Made by a program: the position numbers and the translations under genes. The notes under the pieces are model-generated. The model searched no databases. It was given only the letters and a program-made list of their open reading frames with translations, and was not told where the DNA came from. 64,000 nt of DNA, taken from assembly GCA_910573755.1 (NCBI GenBank), contig CAJTBO010000015.1, positions 1 through 64,000 of the forward strand, written 5' to 3'. Source of the stretch: Lachnospiraceae bacterium. GTDB taxonomy: Bacteria; Bacillota; Clostridia; Lachnospirales; Lachnospiraceae. Every line of letters begins with the position of its first letter. Position 1 is the first letter of the stretch. Shown one piece after another: positions 1 through 7,679 of this stretch.

Positions 1-39
1 GACGCGACTTTGTTCAATTCGGAAAAACCGAAAGTGTGC

Positions 40-75
40 TGAATAAGGGGGCAGAAAAGATTGCCCCCTTATTCA
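40..75. repeat. Perfect 14-bp stem hairpin
   Basis: TGAATAAGGGGGCA (40-53) is followed by an 8-nt loop and its exact reverse complement (62-75). The stem is strong enough for a terminator or recombination site. No clear T-run follows on either strand, so a simple intrinsic terminator is not proven. A smaller TTCGG-A5-CCGAA hairpin lies just upstream at 18-32. Confidence 0.55.
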
Positions 76-137
76 ACCCACCTCCGGTTCTTTCCTTAGA
101 AATTATCTTAATTTAAGGATAAACTTGCTATTCCGTC

Positions 138-290
138 ATGGAAAAGTCCGTTCACAGAACATGGAAAAGCTAAAGCACAGCTTTCCCACATTCTGCAAAC
201 AGACTTTCCCACAACTCCATAAGACAGCAAGTTATGCACATTCCCACAGTGCCGACTACTACGGAATCCCTCTTTATCTCCACACAGATT
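138..290. repeat. DnaA-box-like repeat cluster
   Basis: The noncoding stretch left of the TetR gene carries one perfect DnaA-box match TTATGCACA (232-240), two identical TTTCCCACA variants (182-190 and 205-213), a related TTCCCACA (241-248) and a degenerate copy near 274-284. CATGGAAAAG also occurs twice (138-147 and 160-169). Such iterons suit a replication-initiation or DnaA-binding region of a mobile element, but no rep gene is adjacent. Role inferred. Confidence 0.35.
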
Positions 291-297
291 ATTTCTT

Positions 298-855
298 TTA
301 TGGCATATTCCAACTTGCGTCAATAGAATAAATAAGCTGGATTATTTTTTCCTTTGGGGTAGAAAAATTATTCTTAATCCAAAGTGAGATTATTGAGAGG
401 CAGCCTTGAATATGATATGTCGCCATATAGAGCATTTCTTCTGAAACGGAAGATATATTTTCTTCTTGCATCCATATTTCAAGATATTTTTCTTCGATGA
501 TGTCATACATATGCTCTTGAAATTTGTGGTCAATTCCCTTTCCGAAAAAAAGCAAACGGCTTAGGGCAGGATTTTCATAAATATAATCAATAATGGAATT
601 ATAAATATTTTCGTAATGACCTGCTGGATTATCGTTAATAAATTTAGTGAACTCAGATATAGCGTCATGTTCCATTTGCTCATATAAGTCATACACATCA
701 TGGTAGTGCGAATAAAAAGTAGCTCTATGTATGTCTGCCTTGTTGACTAATTCCTGTACTGTAATTTTTTGAAGTTCCTTATCAAGCATTGCGTCAGCAA
801 GAGCAGACTGTAATGCTTTTATTGTCTTTTTGACCCGCCTATCATGTTTATTCAT
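298..855 (-). CDS. TetR/AcrR-family transcriptional regulator
   Basis: A 185-residue one-component regulator. Residues about 8-55 form the TetR N-terminal HTH, with the recognition segment ADIHRATFYSHYHDVYDLYE typical of the family. The helical C-terminal part (about 75-180) is the ligand/dimer domain and resembles the TetR C-terminal type in which the ligand is usually unknown. The start is set by AAAGGAG just upstream of ATG 855; an upstream in-frame extension has no ribosome site. It is transcribed divergently from the CDF-like transporter and probably represses it and itself through the shared promoter region (inference). Confidence 0.8.
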   Translation of the reverse strand: MNKHDRRVKKTIKALQSALADAMLDKELQKITVQELVNKADIHRATFYSHYHDVYDLYEQMEHDAISEFTKFINDNPAGHYENIYNSIIDYIYENPALSRLLFFGKGIDHKFQEHMYDIIEEKYLEIWMQEENISSVSEEMLYMATYHIQGCLSIISLWIKNNFSTPKEKIIQLIYSIDASWNMP

Positions 856-1015
856 AGTTTTCTCCTTTAAACAACAGTTTCGAGCGGCAGTGTCGTTTAG
901 GCAACAATTATAGATAAAATTGAAGATAGAAAAACGACACATGTTATAGTATACTGCTTGTTGTACGGATATGTCAATCTGAATACTATAAAATTCCAAG
1001 ACAATGGAGGTAACC
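856..1015. promoter_or_regulatory. Divergent promoter region with inverted-repeat operator
   Basis: Rightward promoter: TTGTAC (961-966), 17-bp spacer, TACTAT (984-989). Leftward -10 TATAAT reads on the minus strand at 907-912. GTGTCGTTT (890-898) and its exact complement AAACGACAC (932-940) bracket the leftward -10, with one half-site over its -35 region. This placement fits binding by the adjacent TetR-type protein; the spacer of 33 bp is long for a single TetR dimer, so two sites or looping are possible. Confidence 0.55.
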
Positions 1016-1912
1016 ATGACACAAAAACAAATTGAACGCAAATCGCTGATAGTAAGCTGCATTGTAAACTTAATAATGGCAATAGGTGGGTTTTGGATTT
1101 TTTCGATAACAAATATTCAAGCTCTGTTTTTAGACTGTTCCTTTTCAATGATTGCTTCCTGCTCTTGTTTGGCAGCATTGGAAATTTCAAAAATTAGTAA
1201 TAAAAAGACAAAGAATTACCCGGACGGTCTTTATTTTTTAGAGCCATTATATTCTATTTTTAGAACTTTATTAACATTGGTGCTGCTGTTTTCTTCTGTT
1301 GCTCGTACTGCAAAAGCAGCATGGGGGTATTTTGCATATGGCGTTGGAACCCCTTTGATGATTGAACCTGTAATTCCTTATGAGATACTTATGTGTATCA
1401 TATGTTTTGGGCTGTCTTTTTTTAACAGAAGCCAGAGCCGTAAAACTAATGATTCCAGTACACTTTTAGCAACAGAATCGAAAGGAAATTTTATCGACGG
1501 CATATTATCTTTGGGCGTAGCACTGTCTGCGTTCTTGATAAAACTGATAGATATTAACGGAAGTTTGGGTTTTCTTCATTATACTGGAGATTTTTTCATT
1601 ACGACAATTATAGTCTTGCCTGCAATAAAAGAACCGATAAGTGTTTTCATATCTTCTTTCCGCGAATTGTCAGGAGGGTTGACAACGAATCAGGAACTAA
1701 AAAGAACAGTTTTCCAATTTGTAGAAAAGAATCTTAGCGGTATTATGACATTGCAAAAATGTGACATATATAAAATTGGTATGCACATAAAAGTTTGCAT
1801 TTATATTACCAATAATATTGATTATAAAAAAATACAAACTGTCAAAAGGAATATCTTGAAAGATATATGTCCTATTTACGAAAATGCTGAAATTGTTTTT
1901 TGTGAATGGTAA
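1016..1912 (+). CDS. Cation diffusion facilitator-like transporter
   Basis: A 298-residue integral membrane protein with about six hydrophobic segments and a cytosolic C-terminal alpha/beta tail (about 220-298), the layout of CDF transporters. TM2 contains LDCSFSM and TM5 contains NFIDGILS, in the positions of the family's metal-binding (H/D)xxxD motifs. The first-site histidine is not obvious, so substrate (Zn, Mn, Fe or other) cannot be assigned. GGAGG at 1006-1010 lies five bases before ATG 1016, which is preferred over the ATG at 1004 that overlaps it. Cargo of element 1, divergent from its likely TetR regulator. Confidence 0.7.
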   Translation: MTQKQIERKSLIVSCIVNLIMAIGGFWIFSITNIQALFLDCSFSMIASCSCLAALEISKISNKKTKNYPDGLYFLEPLYSIFRTLLTLVLLFSSVARTAKAAWGYFAYGVGTPLMIEPVIPYEILMCIICFGLSFFNRSQSRKTNDSSTLLATESKGNFIDGILSLGVALSAFLIKLIDINGSLGFLHYTGDFFITTIIVLPAIKEPISVFISSFRELSGGLTTNQELKRTVFQFVEKNLSGIMTLQKCDIYKIGMHIKVCIYITNNIDYKKIQTVKRNILKDICPIYENAEIVFCEW

Positions 1913-2048
1913 AATGTGATACCGGGAGAAGATAATTAAAGTAGCGAAACGAGTTAAGACCTGCGCATAGAGTTGTTGTTACTTTGAATTATAAACAAGC
2001 AACCGTAAACCATGCACCGCCCTATGTGGGAGAAAGGGGGAATCATCT

Positions 2049-2492
2049 ATGCCTTGCACAGAAGCATACAAGGAACATATCATGTATACGTTCAATGGCT
2101 TTTGCAAGACCGTCATACGCTTTGCGGCACTCAACGCATGGCGTGATAGGAGCAGACGGCGGCAAAAAGAAATATCCCTTGAATACCTCACAGAAGAAAA
2201 GTTTTACCCTTTAGGCACGACAGACGAATATTTTGAAGCACCCTATGAAGAATATCCCATTACGATATGCGGTCAGACAGTTATCCTCACCAATGGGGAA
2301 CTTGCCGCCGCCCTGTTATCTCTGCCGGAAAGAAAGCGGGAAATTATTTTCCTTTACTTTTTCGGAGATTATACACAACAGGAAATCGGGGAAATGTACG
2401 GACGCTGCCGGAGTACGGCGTGGCATCACATACACAGTGCCTTGCAAATGCTGCATAAAGAAATGGAGGTGCTTTTCCGTGAGGAATCCTAA
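2049..2492 (+). CDS. Sigma-70-like regulator of an integrative element
   Basis: A 147-residue protein. The C-terminal part (about 92-140) is a sigma region 4 HTH: LPERKREIIFLYFFGDYTQQ, then EIGEMYGRCRSTAWHHIHSA. The N-terminal part is short and does not contain a full region 2. Such proteins sit beside HTH and xis/int genes in clostridial conjugative elements and are thought to control element functions. AAAGGGGG precedes ATG 2049. The leader from about 2008 to 2041 is conserved in a second, deleted copy at 25150-25536 on the opposite strand. It overlaps the following HTH gene by 14 bases. Confidence 0.75.
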   Translation: MPCTEAYKEHIMYTFNGFCKTVIRFAALNAWRDRSRRRQKEISLEYLTEEKFYPLGTTDEYFEAPYEEYPITICGQTVILTNGELAAALLSLPERKREIIFLYFFGDYTQQEIGEMYGRCRSTAWHHIHSALQMLHKEMEVLFREES

Positions 2493-2691
2493 ACTTGTGC
2501 CGTATGAAACGATTGTCCGGGCGACCAGCGGCGAGCCGGAAGCCATTGACGAGGTTTTGCGGCATTACAGCAAGCGAATCCGGCTTGCTTCCCTTGAAAA
2601 CGGACACGTCAACAAGGACACCGAGGACAATATCAAACGGCGGCTTATCGCTGCCCTGTTCCAGTTCCGCTTTGACGGACAGCCTACCTAA
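2479..2691 (+). CDS. Small helix-turn-helix protein of an integrative element
   Basis: A 70-residue protein starting at GTG, with GGAGG nine bases upstream inside the sigma-like gene. The sequence VPYETIVRATSGEPEAIDEV followed by an LRHYSKRI segment is typical of the helix-turn-helix domain proteins that accompany the sigma-like gene in Tn916/clostridial conjugative elements. Translational coupling with the upstream gene is likely from the overlap. A truncated copy lies at 25110-25163. Exact role unknown; a regulator of transfer or excision is the usual inference. Confidence 0.65.
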   Translation: MRNPKLVPYETIVRATSGEPEAIDEVLRHYSKRIRLASLENGHVNKDTEDNIKRRLIAALFQFRFDGQPT

Positions 2692-2721
2692 CAGGAGGTG
2701 AGATTTGTCGCAAAAATAGTC

Positions 2722-3126
2722 ATGCTTATATTTAACGACACAGAAGAAAAAGCGGTTGAGAAAGCCATAGCCGCCCTTGCGGATATGATACCGCTGGAAG
2801 CCATGCAGCCGCCCCACTCCCCGGCACTTACTTTTCCGGGATTGGAAATAAAATTGCACCAACGCCGGGTATTAAAAAACGGCACAGACATTCCCCTCAC
2901 CCGTTTAGAGTACGGCGCACTCTGCCACCTTGCCGCCAGTCCGGGGCGGGTATTCACAAAGGCGCAAATCTTTGAAGCCGTGTGGAGCATGGAAAGCGAA
3001 AGCTGCCAGTCAAGCGTGTCAAATGTGATATGCAATCTACGGAAAAAGATAGAGCCGGACAGCGGCAAGCCCACTTACATAAAAACCGTTTTAGGCGTGG
3101 GCTACAAGTTTGCTTCCGGGGAATGA
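2722..3126 (+). CDS. Winged-helix DNA-binding protein, start frameshifted
   Basis: Residues about 38-134 match the OmpR/PhoB-type winged-helix domain (LTRLEYGALCHLAASPGRVF, then VGYKF near the end) without a receiver domain. AGGAGG at 2693-2698 is ideally placed for TTG 2705, but that frame reads TTG TCG CAA AAA TAG. One extra A in the five-A run (2712-2716) would join it to the long frame at ATG 2722. The start used here, 2722, lacks a well-spaced ribosome site, and GTG 2698 overlaps the Shine-Dalgarno. The gene may therefore be poorly expressed or a recent pseudogene. Confidence 0.55.
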   Translation: MLIFNDTEEKAVEKAIAALADMIPLEAMQPPHSPALTFPGLEIKLHQRRVLKNGTDIPLTRLEYGALCHLAASPGRVFTKAQIFEAVWSMESESCQSSVSNVICNLRKKIEPDSGKPTYIKTVLGVGYKFASGE

Positions 3127-3147
3127 TAACAGAATAACCGCCGCCCA

Positions 3148-3426
3148 TCAGCGGCAGCCAAAGAACCGGAGGTAAGAAGCAGCTGCAGATGCAGGGATAC
3201 CTTTTTCAAGATGTCTGGATAATCGGTCAACGGTATTGATCTTTTTGGAAGGCTCGTGAAGCTGGTCGGCAACATCAGTCAGCAGGCAGCTTCCGGAAGC
3301 GAGAATGCCATAAGTGATATCGACAGCAAATTTCTTTTCCGGTTTGGAAAGCCGCCGTGAAATTTTATTTGAAAAAGTCAAAATTTTTCGTTTCATTTGG
3401 TAAGTATTTGATGTAAAATTAGGCAT
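3148..3426 (-). pseudogene. Truncated IS transposase, N-terminal fragment
   Basis: The first roughly 85 residues resemble the start of a DDE-type IS transposase (MPNFTSNTYQMKRKILTFS, then LLTDVADQLHEPSKKINTVD). The similarity stops near 3176, where the reading frame runs into element DNA and terminates, so catalytic residues are missing. Upstream of ATG 3426 the Shine-Dalgarno sits inside AGGAGGACTCCT, a small self-complementary segment that could mask it; IS elements often do this to avoid readthrough expression. Family recognised by general resemblance only. Confidence 0.5.
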
Positions 3427-3676
3427 AAGGAGTCCTCCTGATTTTGTTTAGTATCATTTTGATTTGACACCTTAATTTTACTACAGATCAGGGAAGGATT
3501 CCTTATATTTTGGGCATTTTTTGAAAGTTATTTATCATAGTACAGATAAAATCGGGGAATTACTGATAGAACTGCGGAAACTCAAGCAAGGAAATATAAA
3601 GTTGAAATAAGAGGCTGGATATGGTAATATAATATACTGTGTCAGACTCTTTTATTCTATAAAGGAATTGATAAAT
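3427..3676. other. Intergenic remnant between IS fragment and integrase relic
   Basis: This AT-rich gap presumably contains the upstream end of the truncated IS and the leader of the integrase relic. I see no intact gene, no clear terminal inverted repeat and no excisionase ORF, although an xis gene would be expected here by analogy with element 2. Confidence 0.4.
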
Positions 3677-4805
3677 ATGGGTAAAGACCTTAAAGGAAAG
3701 GAATTAGGTGCTGGAATTATCTAAAGAAAAGACGGTAAGTATGCGGCAAGATTTGTAGGCAAAACTAAAAAAAGGACAGAAAAGCATTTTGACAAGGTTT
3801 CAGAAGCAAAAAAATGGTTAGCAGAAGCGAAATATGAAGATGAACATAGCAATATCGGGGCATCTTCGAGAATGACGGTGAATGCATGGTTTGATTTTTG
3901 GCTGCATGAGATAAAGGAAAAAACTACACGTCCTAACACGGTAAGAAATTATCGTGAAAGATATGAGCATAATATTCGGGATGTGATTGGAAACATGATT
4001 ATATTAGAAGTAAAACCGATGCACTGTCAAAAGGTACTGAATCTTATGGAAGACAGCTACAAAGGCTCTACCATCGAACAATGCAGAATTACTATGGCGA
4101 GTATGTTTTTCTATGCACAGGAAAATCAGATCATACCAATAAGCCCAGTTGTGAAATCAGTAAAAACGCCTAAAAAGATTGAAAAGAAAGTAAGATTCCT
4201 TACTTTAGAGGAGCAGGATAAGTTTTTAAAAGCAGCAGAGGGGACAAGCAATTATTATCAGTTTGCCTTGATTTTGCAGACGGGATTACGGACTGGTGAG
4301 ATGATTGGATTAAAATGGGAAGACATAGATTTCCGAAAAAGAACAATCAGCGTCAACCAAACAATGGAATTTCGCTATGGTGATCAGGAGTTTCGCATTG
4401 GAGAACCGAAAAGTAAAGCTGGTTACAGAACAATTCCAATGACACAAACTGCTTATGATATTTTGAAAGCAAAGGAAAAAGAAAGACATACTATAAAAGT
4501 ATTGGATTTCAGATACAAGGATTTTGTGTTTATTAATAAAAAGGGTATGCCTATGAAAAACTCTACCTATGATTCTGCAATATTATAAGATTGTGGATAA
4601 AGCAGGTATTCCCAGATTTTCAATGCATACATTAAGACATACCTTTGCTACAAGAGCGATAGAAGCAGGAATGAAACCTAAAACCCTTCAGGAAATACTC
4701 GGCCATGCAAATATAGGGGTCACAATGAACCTATATGTACATATAACCGAGGATGAGAAGGAAAAAGAAATTAAGAAGTTTGAACAGGCATTCAAGATTG
4801 GCTGA
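3677..4805 (+). pseudogene. int: Tyrosine integrase of element 1, nonsense and frameshift
   Basis: The gene is a close relative of the intact integrase at 15942-17072 over its full length. ATG 3677 begins MGKDLKGKELGAGII, but codon 16 is TAA (3722-3724) where the intact paralogue has CAA (Gln). A second lesion near 4581 is one extra base in the run encoding DSAIYKIVD, which shifts the frame before the catalytic box. The downstream frame still encodes MHTLRHTFATR, LGHANIG and NLYVH, so the catalytic Arg/His/Tyr set is present but split. An internal start at 3872 would only give a truncated product. Element 1 has lost autonomous excision (inference). Confidence 0.85.
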
Positions 4806-4826
4806 TGGTGCGGAAATGGTGCGGAA
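4805..4826. repeat. Arm-type tandem repeat of element 1
   Basis: ATGGTGCGGAA occurs twice in direct tandem (4805-4815, 4816-4826) right after the integrase relic's stop. The position and 11-bp period match the AATTGGTACGT pair after integrase 2, so these are likely integrase N-domain (arm) binding sites. Confidence 0.6.
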
Positions 4827-4879
4827 GTCAAATGAAAAATGCTTGAAACCCTTGAAAATAAAGGAGAAGTGAGAATATT

Positions 4880-4893
4880 ATGAAACTAGGCAT
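4880..4893. other. attL core
   Basis: ATGAAACTAGGCAT is identical to the first 14 bases of ychF at 17164. It is preceded by AAAGGAGAAGTGAGAATATT, the end of element 1, which looks like a ribosome-binding leader that would have served ychF before element 2 inserted. Confidence 0.8.
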
Positions 4894-5022
4894 CGTAATT
4901 TATGGGGCTGTTTCATGTAAATCCACGTATCTCTATAAAATGGCTTAAAGATTGATGGATACTGAGGTTTGGAGCAATTTGATTTCTATATAAGTTTTAT
5001 ATCTTCATAAGGTTTGATACGG

Positions 5023-5044
5023 AATTGGTACGTAATTGGTACGT
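5023..5044. repeat. Left arm-type repeats of element 2
   Basis: AATTGGTACGT occurs twice in direct tandem (5023-5033, 5034-5044), about 130 bp inside attL. The same unit occurs twice next to attR, so these are likely integrase arm-binding sites. Confidence 0.7.
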
Positions 5045-5087
5045 AAAAATGAAACTGGAAACAATAGGTTGAGCCTTAATACCGAGG

Positions 5088-5125
5088 AAAAAGGACAAGG
5101 CAAGAGAAAATGTCTTGTCCTTTTT
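5088..5125 (+). terminator. Hairpin with flanking A and T runs
   Basis: AAAAAGGACAAG (5088-5099) pairs exactly with CTTGTCCTTTTT (5114-5125). It could terminate in either direction and insulates dinD from transcription entering through attL. Confidence 0.6.
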
Positions 5126-5147
5126 AAAATGTTGGAGGTTTGATGAT

Positions 5148-6008
5148 ATGACGGAATTGAAAGATAAAGAATATAAGAAATTTGAGGATATCAAACATAT
5201 CAGAGAAGATGGTTCAGAGTTTTGGAGTGCGCGAGAGCTGGCAGATGCGTTGGAATATTCTAAATGGGAAAATTTTTCCAAAGTAATTGGGCGTGCTATG
5301 ATTGCTTGCGAGAACAGTGGACACAATGTATCTGACGATTTTCCTGAGGTCAGGAAAATCGTAGATGCAGGCGCAACGAACAAGCCGATAAAAGATTATG
5401 AACTTTCAAGATATGCCTGTTATCTGATTGTTCAAAACGGAGATCCGAGAAAGGAAGTAATTGCTTTAGGACAGACCTATTTTGCCATACAGACGTATCG
5501 ACAGGAAGTTGCCGACCATTTTAATCAGTTAGATGAAGATAGAAGACGCCTTGTTGTTCGTGGTGATATCAAGCAATGGAACCAGCTTTTAGCGGAAACA
5601 GCACATGATGCCGGAGTGATTACGAATGAAGAATTTGCAATATTTCAAAATGCCGGATATATGGGACTTTATGGCGGTTTAGATGTAGAAGATATTCATG
5701 TAAGAAAAGAACTTCAGGTTGGGCAGAAGATTCTTGATTATATGGGAAGTACGGAGCTTATTGCTAATCTTTTCCGCATTTCACAAACAGAGGAAAAACT
5801 GCGAAAAGACAGCATACAGGGTGCCGACGTGGCGACAAGCGTTCATTATAATGTCGGAAAAGAGGTACGCACTGCAATTGAAAAAATTGGGGGAACAATG
5901 CCGGAGGATTTGCCCAAACCGGAGAAAAGCATCCAGGAGATTGAGAGAGAGCAGATGGCGAGATTGAAAGCGAAGGCGAAGAAGGGGACGATAATGCTGG
6001 ATGAATGA
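5148..6008 (+). CDS. dinD: DNA damage-inducible protein D
   Basis: A 286-residue protein with the DinD layout: an N-terminal BRO/Bro-N-like domain (about 10-115, including FWSARELADALEYSKWENF and IVQNGDPRKEVIALGQTYFA) and a helical C-terminal region. E. coli DinD is SOS-induced and inhibits RecA strand exchange; this is family knowledge, and the chemistry here is untested. ATG 5148 follows GGAGG at 5134-5138. I see no clear Gram-positive LexA box upstream. It is the first cargo gene of element 2 and may help the island respond to DNA damage (inference). Confidence 0.8.
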   Translation: MTELKDKEYKKFEDIKHIREDGSEFWSARELADALEYSKWENFSKVIGRAMIACENSGHNVSDDFPEVRKIVDAGATNKPIKDYELSRYACYLIVQNGDPRKEVIALGQTYFAIQTYRQEVADHFNQLDEDRRRLVVRGDIKQWNQLLAETAHDAGVITNEEFAIFQNAGYMGLYGGLDVEDIHVRKELQVGQKILDYMGSTELIANLFRISQTEEKLRKDSIQGADVATSVHYNVGKEVRTAIEKIGGTMPEDLPKPEKSIQEIEREQMARLKAKAKKGTIMLDE

Positions 6009-6056
6009 TGTGTTGTAGGGAATAGTTTGAAAAATTTATAAGGATGGAATATTATG

Positions 6057-6094
6057 AGGCGGTAGTTTTCCAAAGCGGAGGGCTATCGCCTTTT
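6057..6094 (+). terminator. Terminator after dinD
   Basis: AGGCGGTAG (6057-6065) pairs with CTATCGCCT (6083-6091) with one G-U, followed by T residues. It separates dinD from the ABC-3C operon. Confidence 0.55.
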
Positions 6095-6139
6095 GAATTA
6101 TGATCCAAACCGAAAATATTTATATAGGGGTGAGGGACT

Positions 6140-7264
6140 ATGTCAGATGGAATAATATCTCAATATGGATTCTTGTTTCAAAGGTATGCGTTTATAGAAG
6201 ATGTCATTAATAATGCCGCTATGAATTTGTTCTTCACCTATGAAGGCGTAGATGATATTGATGTGTCTGATGCTAAAGCGGTAGATATGCTTGCCATGGC
6301 ATCAGTTTCAAACAATAGATATATACAGGTTAAAAGCGGAACTGTAAGTAAGGATTGCTGGTCAAAAGTTATTGGTAATTGGATTTTGACGGAGGACTAT
6401 CAGAAGGCTGCTTTTATTTTGTTGTGTGAAAATGAGTTGGATTTTAAGACCAATGATGCTGATATTATAGATTTTGTTTATTTTTATTTTGAGGAAGGAG
6501 CATCCAAAAGTAAAAAATCTATAGCGAGAAAAGTTAATGATAAGATTTTTGTGGATAATGATGAAAATGCGATTAAGGAAATTATAAGGGAATTATCTCA
6601 AAGGTGCACCGTAATAATTCGTTCTTTTGATGAGTTGAAAGAGGAATTGCTGAAAACTTTTACAGACACATATTGTACGGATATAAAAATATACGAAAAA
6701 GCCAAAGAAAGAAGATTTGAGCGATTTATTGAATATATCGTAGCAGAAATTGATGCCGCAATAGAGAAAAAGAAAAAATACACTATTACATTTCAGAAAC
6801 TCATGGATATTGTGAATAGGGTTAGGGCGGAGATAAGTGATAATAAGTATACTATAGAAACAGTGGAATTAAAGAAGCGAAAGAAAAAAGAGGCAGAAAT
6901 GTTAATGGAAGATAGGGACATCCGTGAAGTTAGGCAATTATTACTTGTTCAGAATGATCCTGCTTTTGTCACAGGGGAACTTGTGAAGGAACTTTTATAT
7001 AAAGATTTTAGAGATGTCTATGCGGATGGTGGTATTGAGATTTCGAACATAGAAGATATGGCATATGCAAACTATGAAGATGCTTTATTAGAATTTAATG
7101 AAACTCCATCACCAAAAGAAGTTTTTGTGAAAACAACAAGGAAGCCTATCGAAACATCTATATTGGATAATAGTCCTATATATAGAAATGGGTGTTATGT
7201 GTATTTGACAGGAGATGACGTAGATCCTGATTTACAGATATCTTGGGGAGAAGACTATGAATAG
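6140..7264 (+). CDS. ABC-3C system nuclease-like effector component
   Basis: A 374-residue protein. The N-terminus has GFLFQ (10-14), E35, D39/D41 and QVKS (63-66), the arrangement of PD-(D/E)XK nuclease domains of the Cap4/DUF4297 kind. The middle (about 120-260) is Lys/Glu-rich and helical. The C-terminal part (about 310-374) contains ILDNSPIYRNGCYVYLTGD and probably docks to the partners. The stop overlaps the start of the middle-component gene by eight bases. In ABC-three-component systems a large effector precedes a small middle component and an ABC ATPase (known architecture); assignment here rests on that order plus the nuclease motif. Target is unknown. Confidence 0.6.
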   Translation: MSDGIISQYGFLFQRYAFIEDVINNAAMNLFFTYEGVDDIDVSDAKAVDMLAMASVSNNRYIQVKSGTVSKDCWSKVIGNWILTEDYQKAAFILLCENELDFKTNDADIIDFVYFYFEEGASKSKKSIARKVNDKIFVDNDENAIKEIIRELSQRCTVIIRSFDELKEELLKTFTDTYCTDIKIYEKAKERRFERFIEYIVAEIDAAIEKKKKYTITFQKLMDIVNRVRAEISDNKYTIETVELKKRKKKEAEMLMEDRDIREVRQLLLVQNDPAFVTGELVKELLYKDFRDVYADGGIEISNIEDMAYANYEDALLEFNETPSPKEVFVKTTRKPIETSILDNSPIYRNGCYVYLTGDDVDPDLQISWGEDYE

Positions 7265-7679
7265 ATATGTTTTAGAAGGAGAATATCTGGAAATAATTAC
7301 AGAGTTACTTGGAGAAAAATATAAAGTAAATTCTTTGATTAAGCTTGTTTTCATGGCTTTCTGTATTAGGAATGAGAAAAGAGGTTCCTATGGTGCAAGA
7401 AAAAAAGATTTTGTAGATGCCGTATTGGATAATATAAATGTAAAACTTATAGCTCATCCAGAAGAATTAGTGGCAATATTTGAAGTTATTTATAAATTAA
7501 AGACATCCGGATGGATTGTAATCAAAGATGATTGGGTTACTGTAGTAAAGAATCTTGAGAATGTGGCATGCGGAAATAAATTTCTGAATGGGTGCAAGGA
7601 TAAACAAATCAATCCTATTATAGAAGTAAATAAGCTTGATAGTAGAGCGTTTACTGAGGAGGTGCTTCGTCATGTTTAG
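7257..7679 (+). CDS. ABC-3C system middle component
   Basis: A 140-residue, mainly helical protein between the nuclease-like effector and the ABC ATPase, overlapping both by eight bases, which implies translational coupling. It has no catalytic motif that I recognise. Size, position and predicted winged-helix-like character (residues about 20-115) fit the middle components of ABC-three-component conflict systems, which are thought to bridge effector and ATPase. Identity is by context more than by motif. Confidence 0.6.
   Translation: MNRYVLEGEYLEIITELLGEKYKVNSLIKLVFMAFCIRNEKRGSYGARKKDFVDAVLDNINVKLIAHPEELVAIFEVIYKLKTSGWIVIKDDWVTVVKNLENVACGNKFLNGCKDKQINPIIEVNKLDSRAFTEEVLRHV

Larger units (their letters stand above)
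1..4879. mobile_element. Decayed right end of an integrative element (element 1)
   Basis: This stretch holds a TetR-type regulator and CDF-like transporter, a sigma-70-like/HTH/winged-helix set, a truncated IS transposase and a broken tyrosine integrase that abuts the attL core of the next element. The sigma/HTH set next to xis/int is a common end module of clostridial integrative and conjugative elements (family knowledge). The left end is not in the window and no conjugation genes are visible. Two lesions in the integrase and the IS truncation indicate it can no longer excise by itself (inference). Confidence 0.5.

Noticed and set aside
108-331. Two overlapping ORFs on opposite strands near the left edge
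   Set aside because: Neither has a ribosome site or recognisable sequence; the region is better described as iteron-rich noncoding DNA.
80-3173. 14-bp inverted repeat (80-93 and 3160-3173) as transposon ends
   Set aside because: Both copies look like conserved ribosome-site leaders (AAAGAACCGGAGGT) of element genes on opposite strands; no target duplication or matching transposase supports a unit.
5023-5044. Short tandem repeats as a CRISPR array
   Set aside because: Only two 11-bp units without spacers, and no cas genes; arm-type sites fit better.
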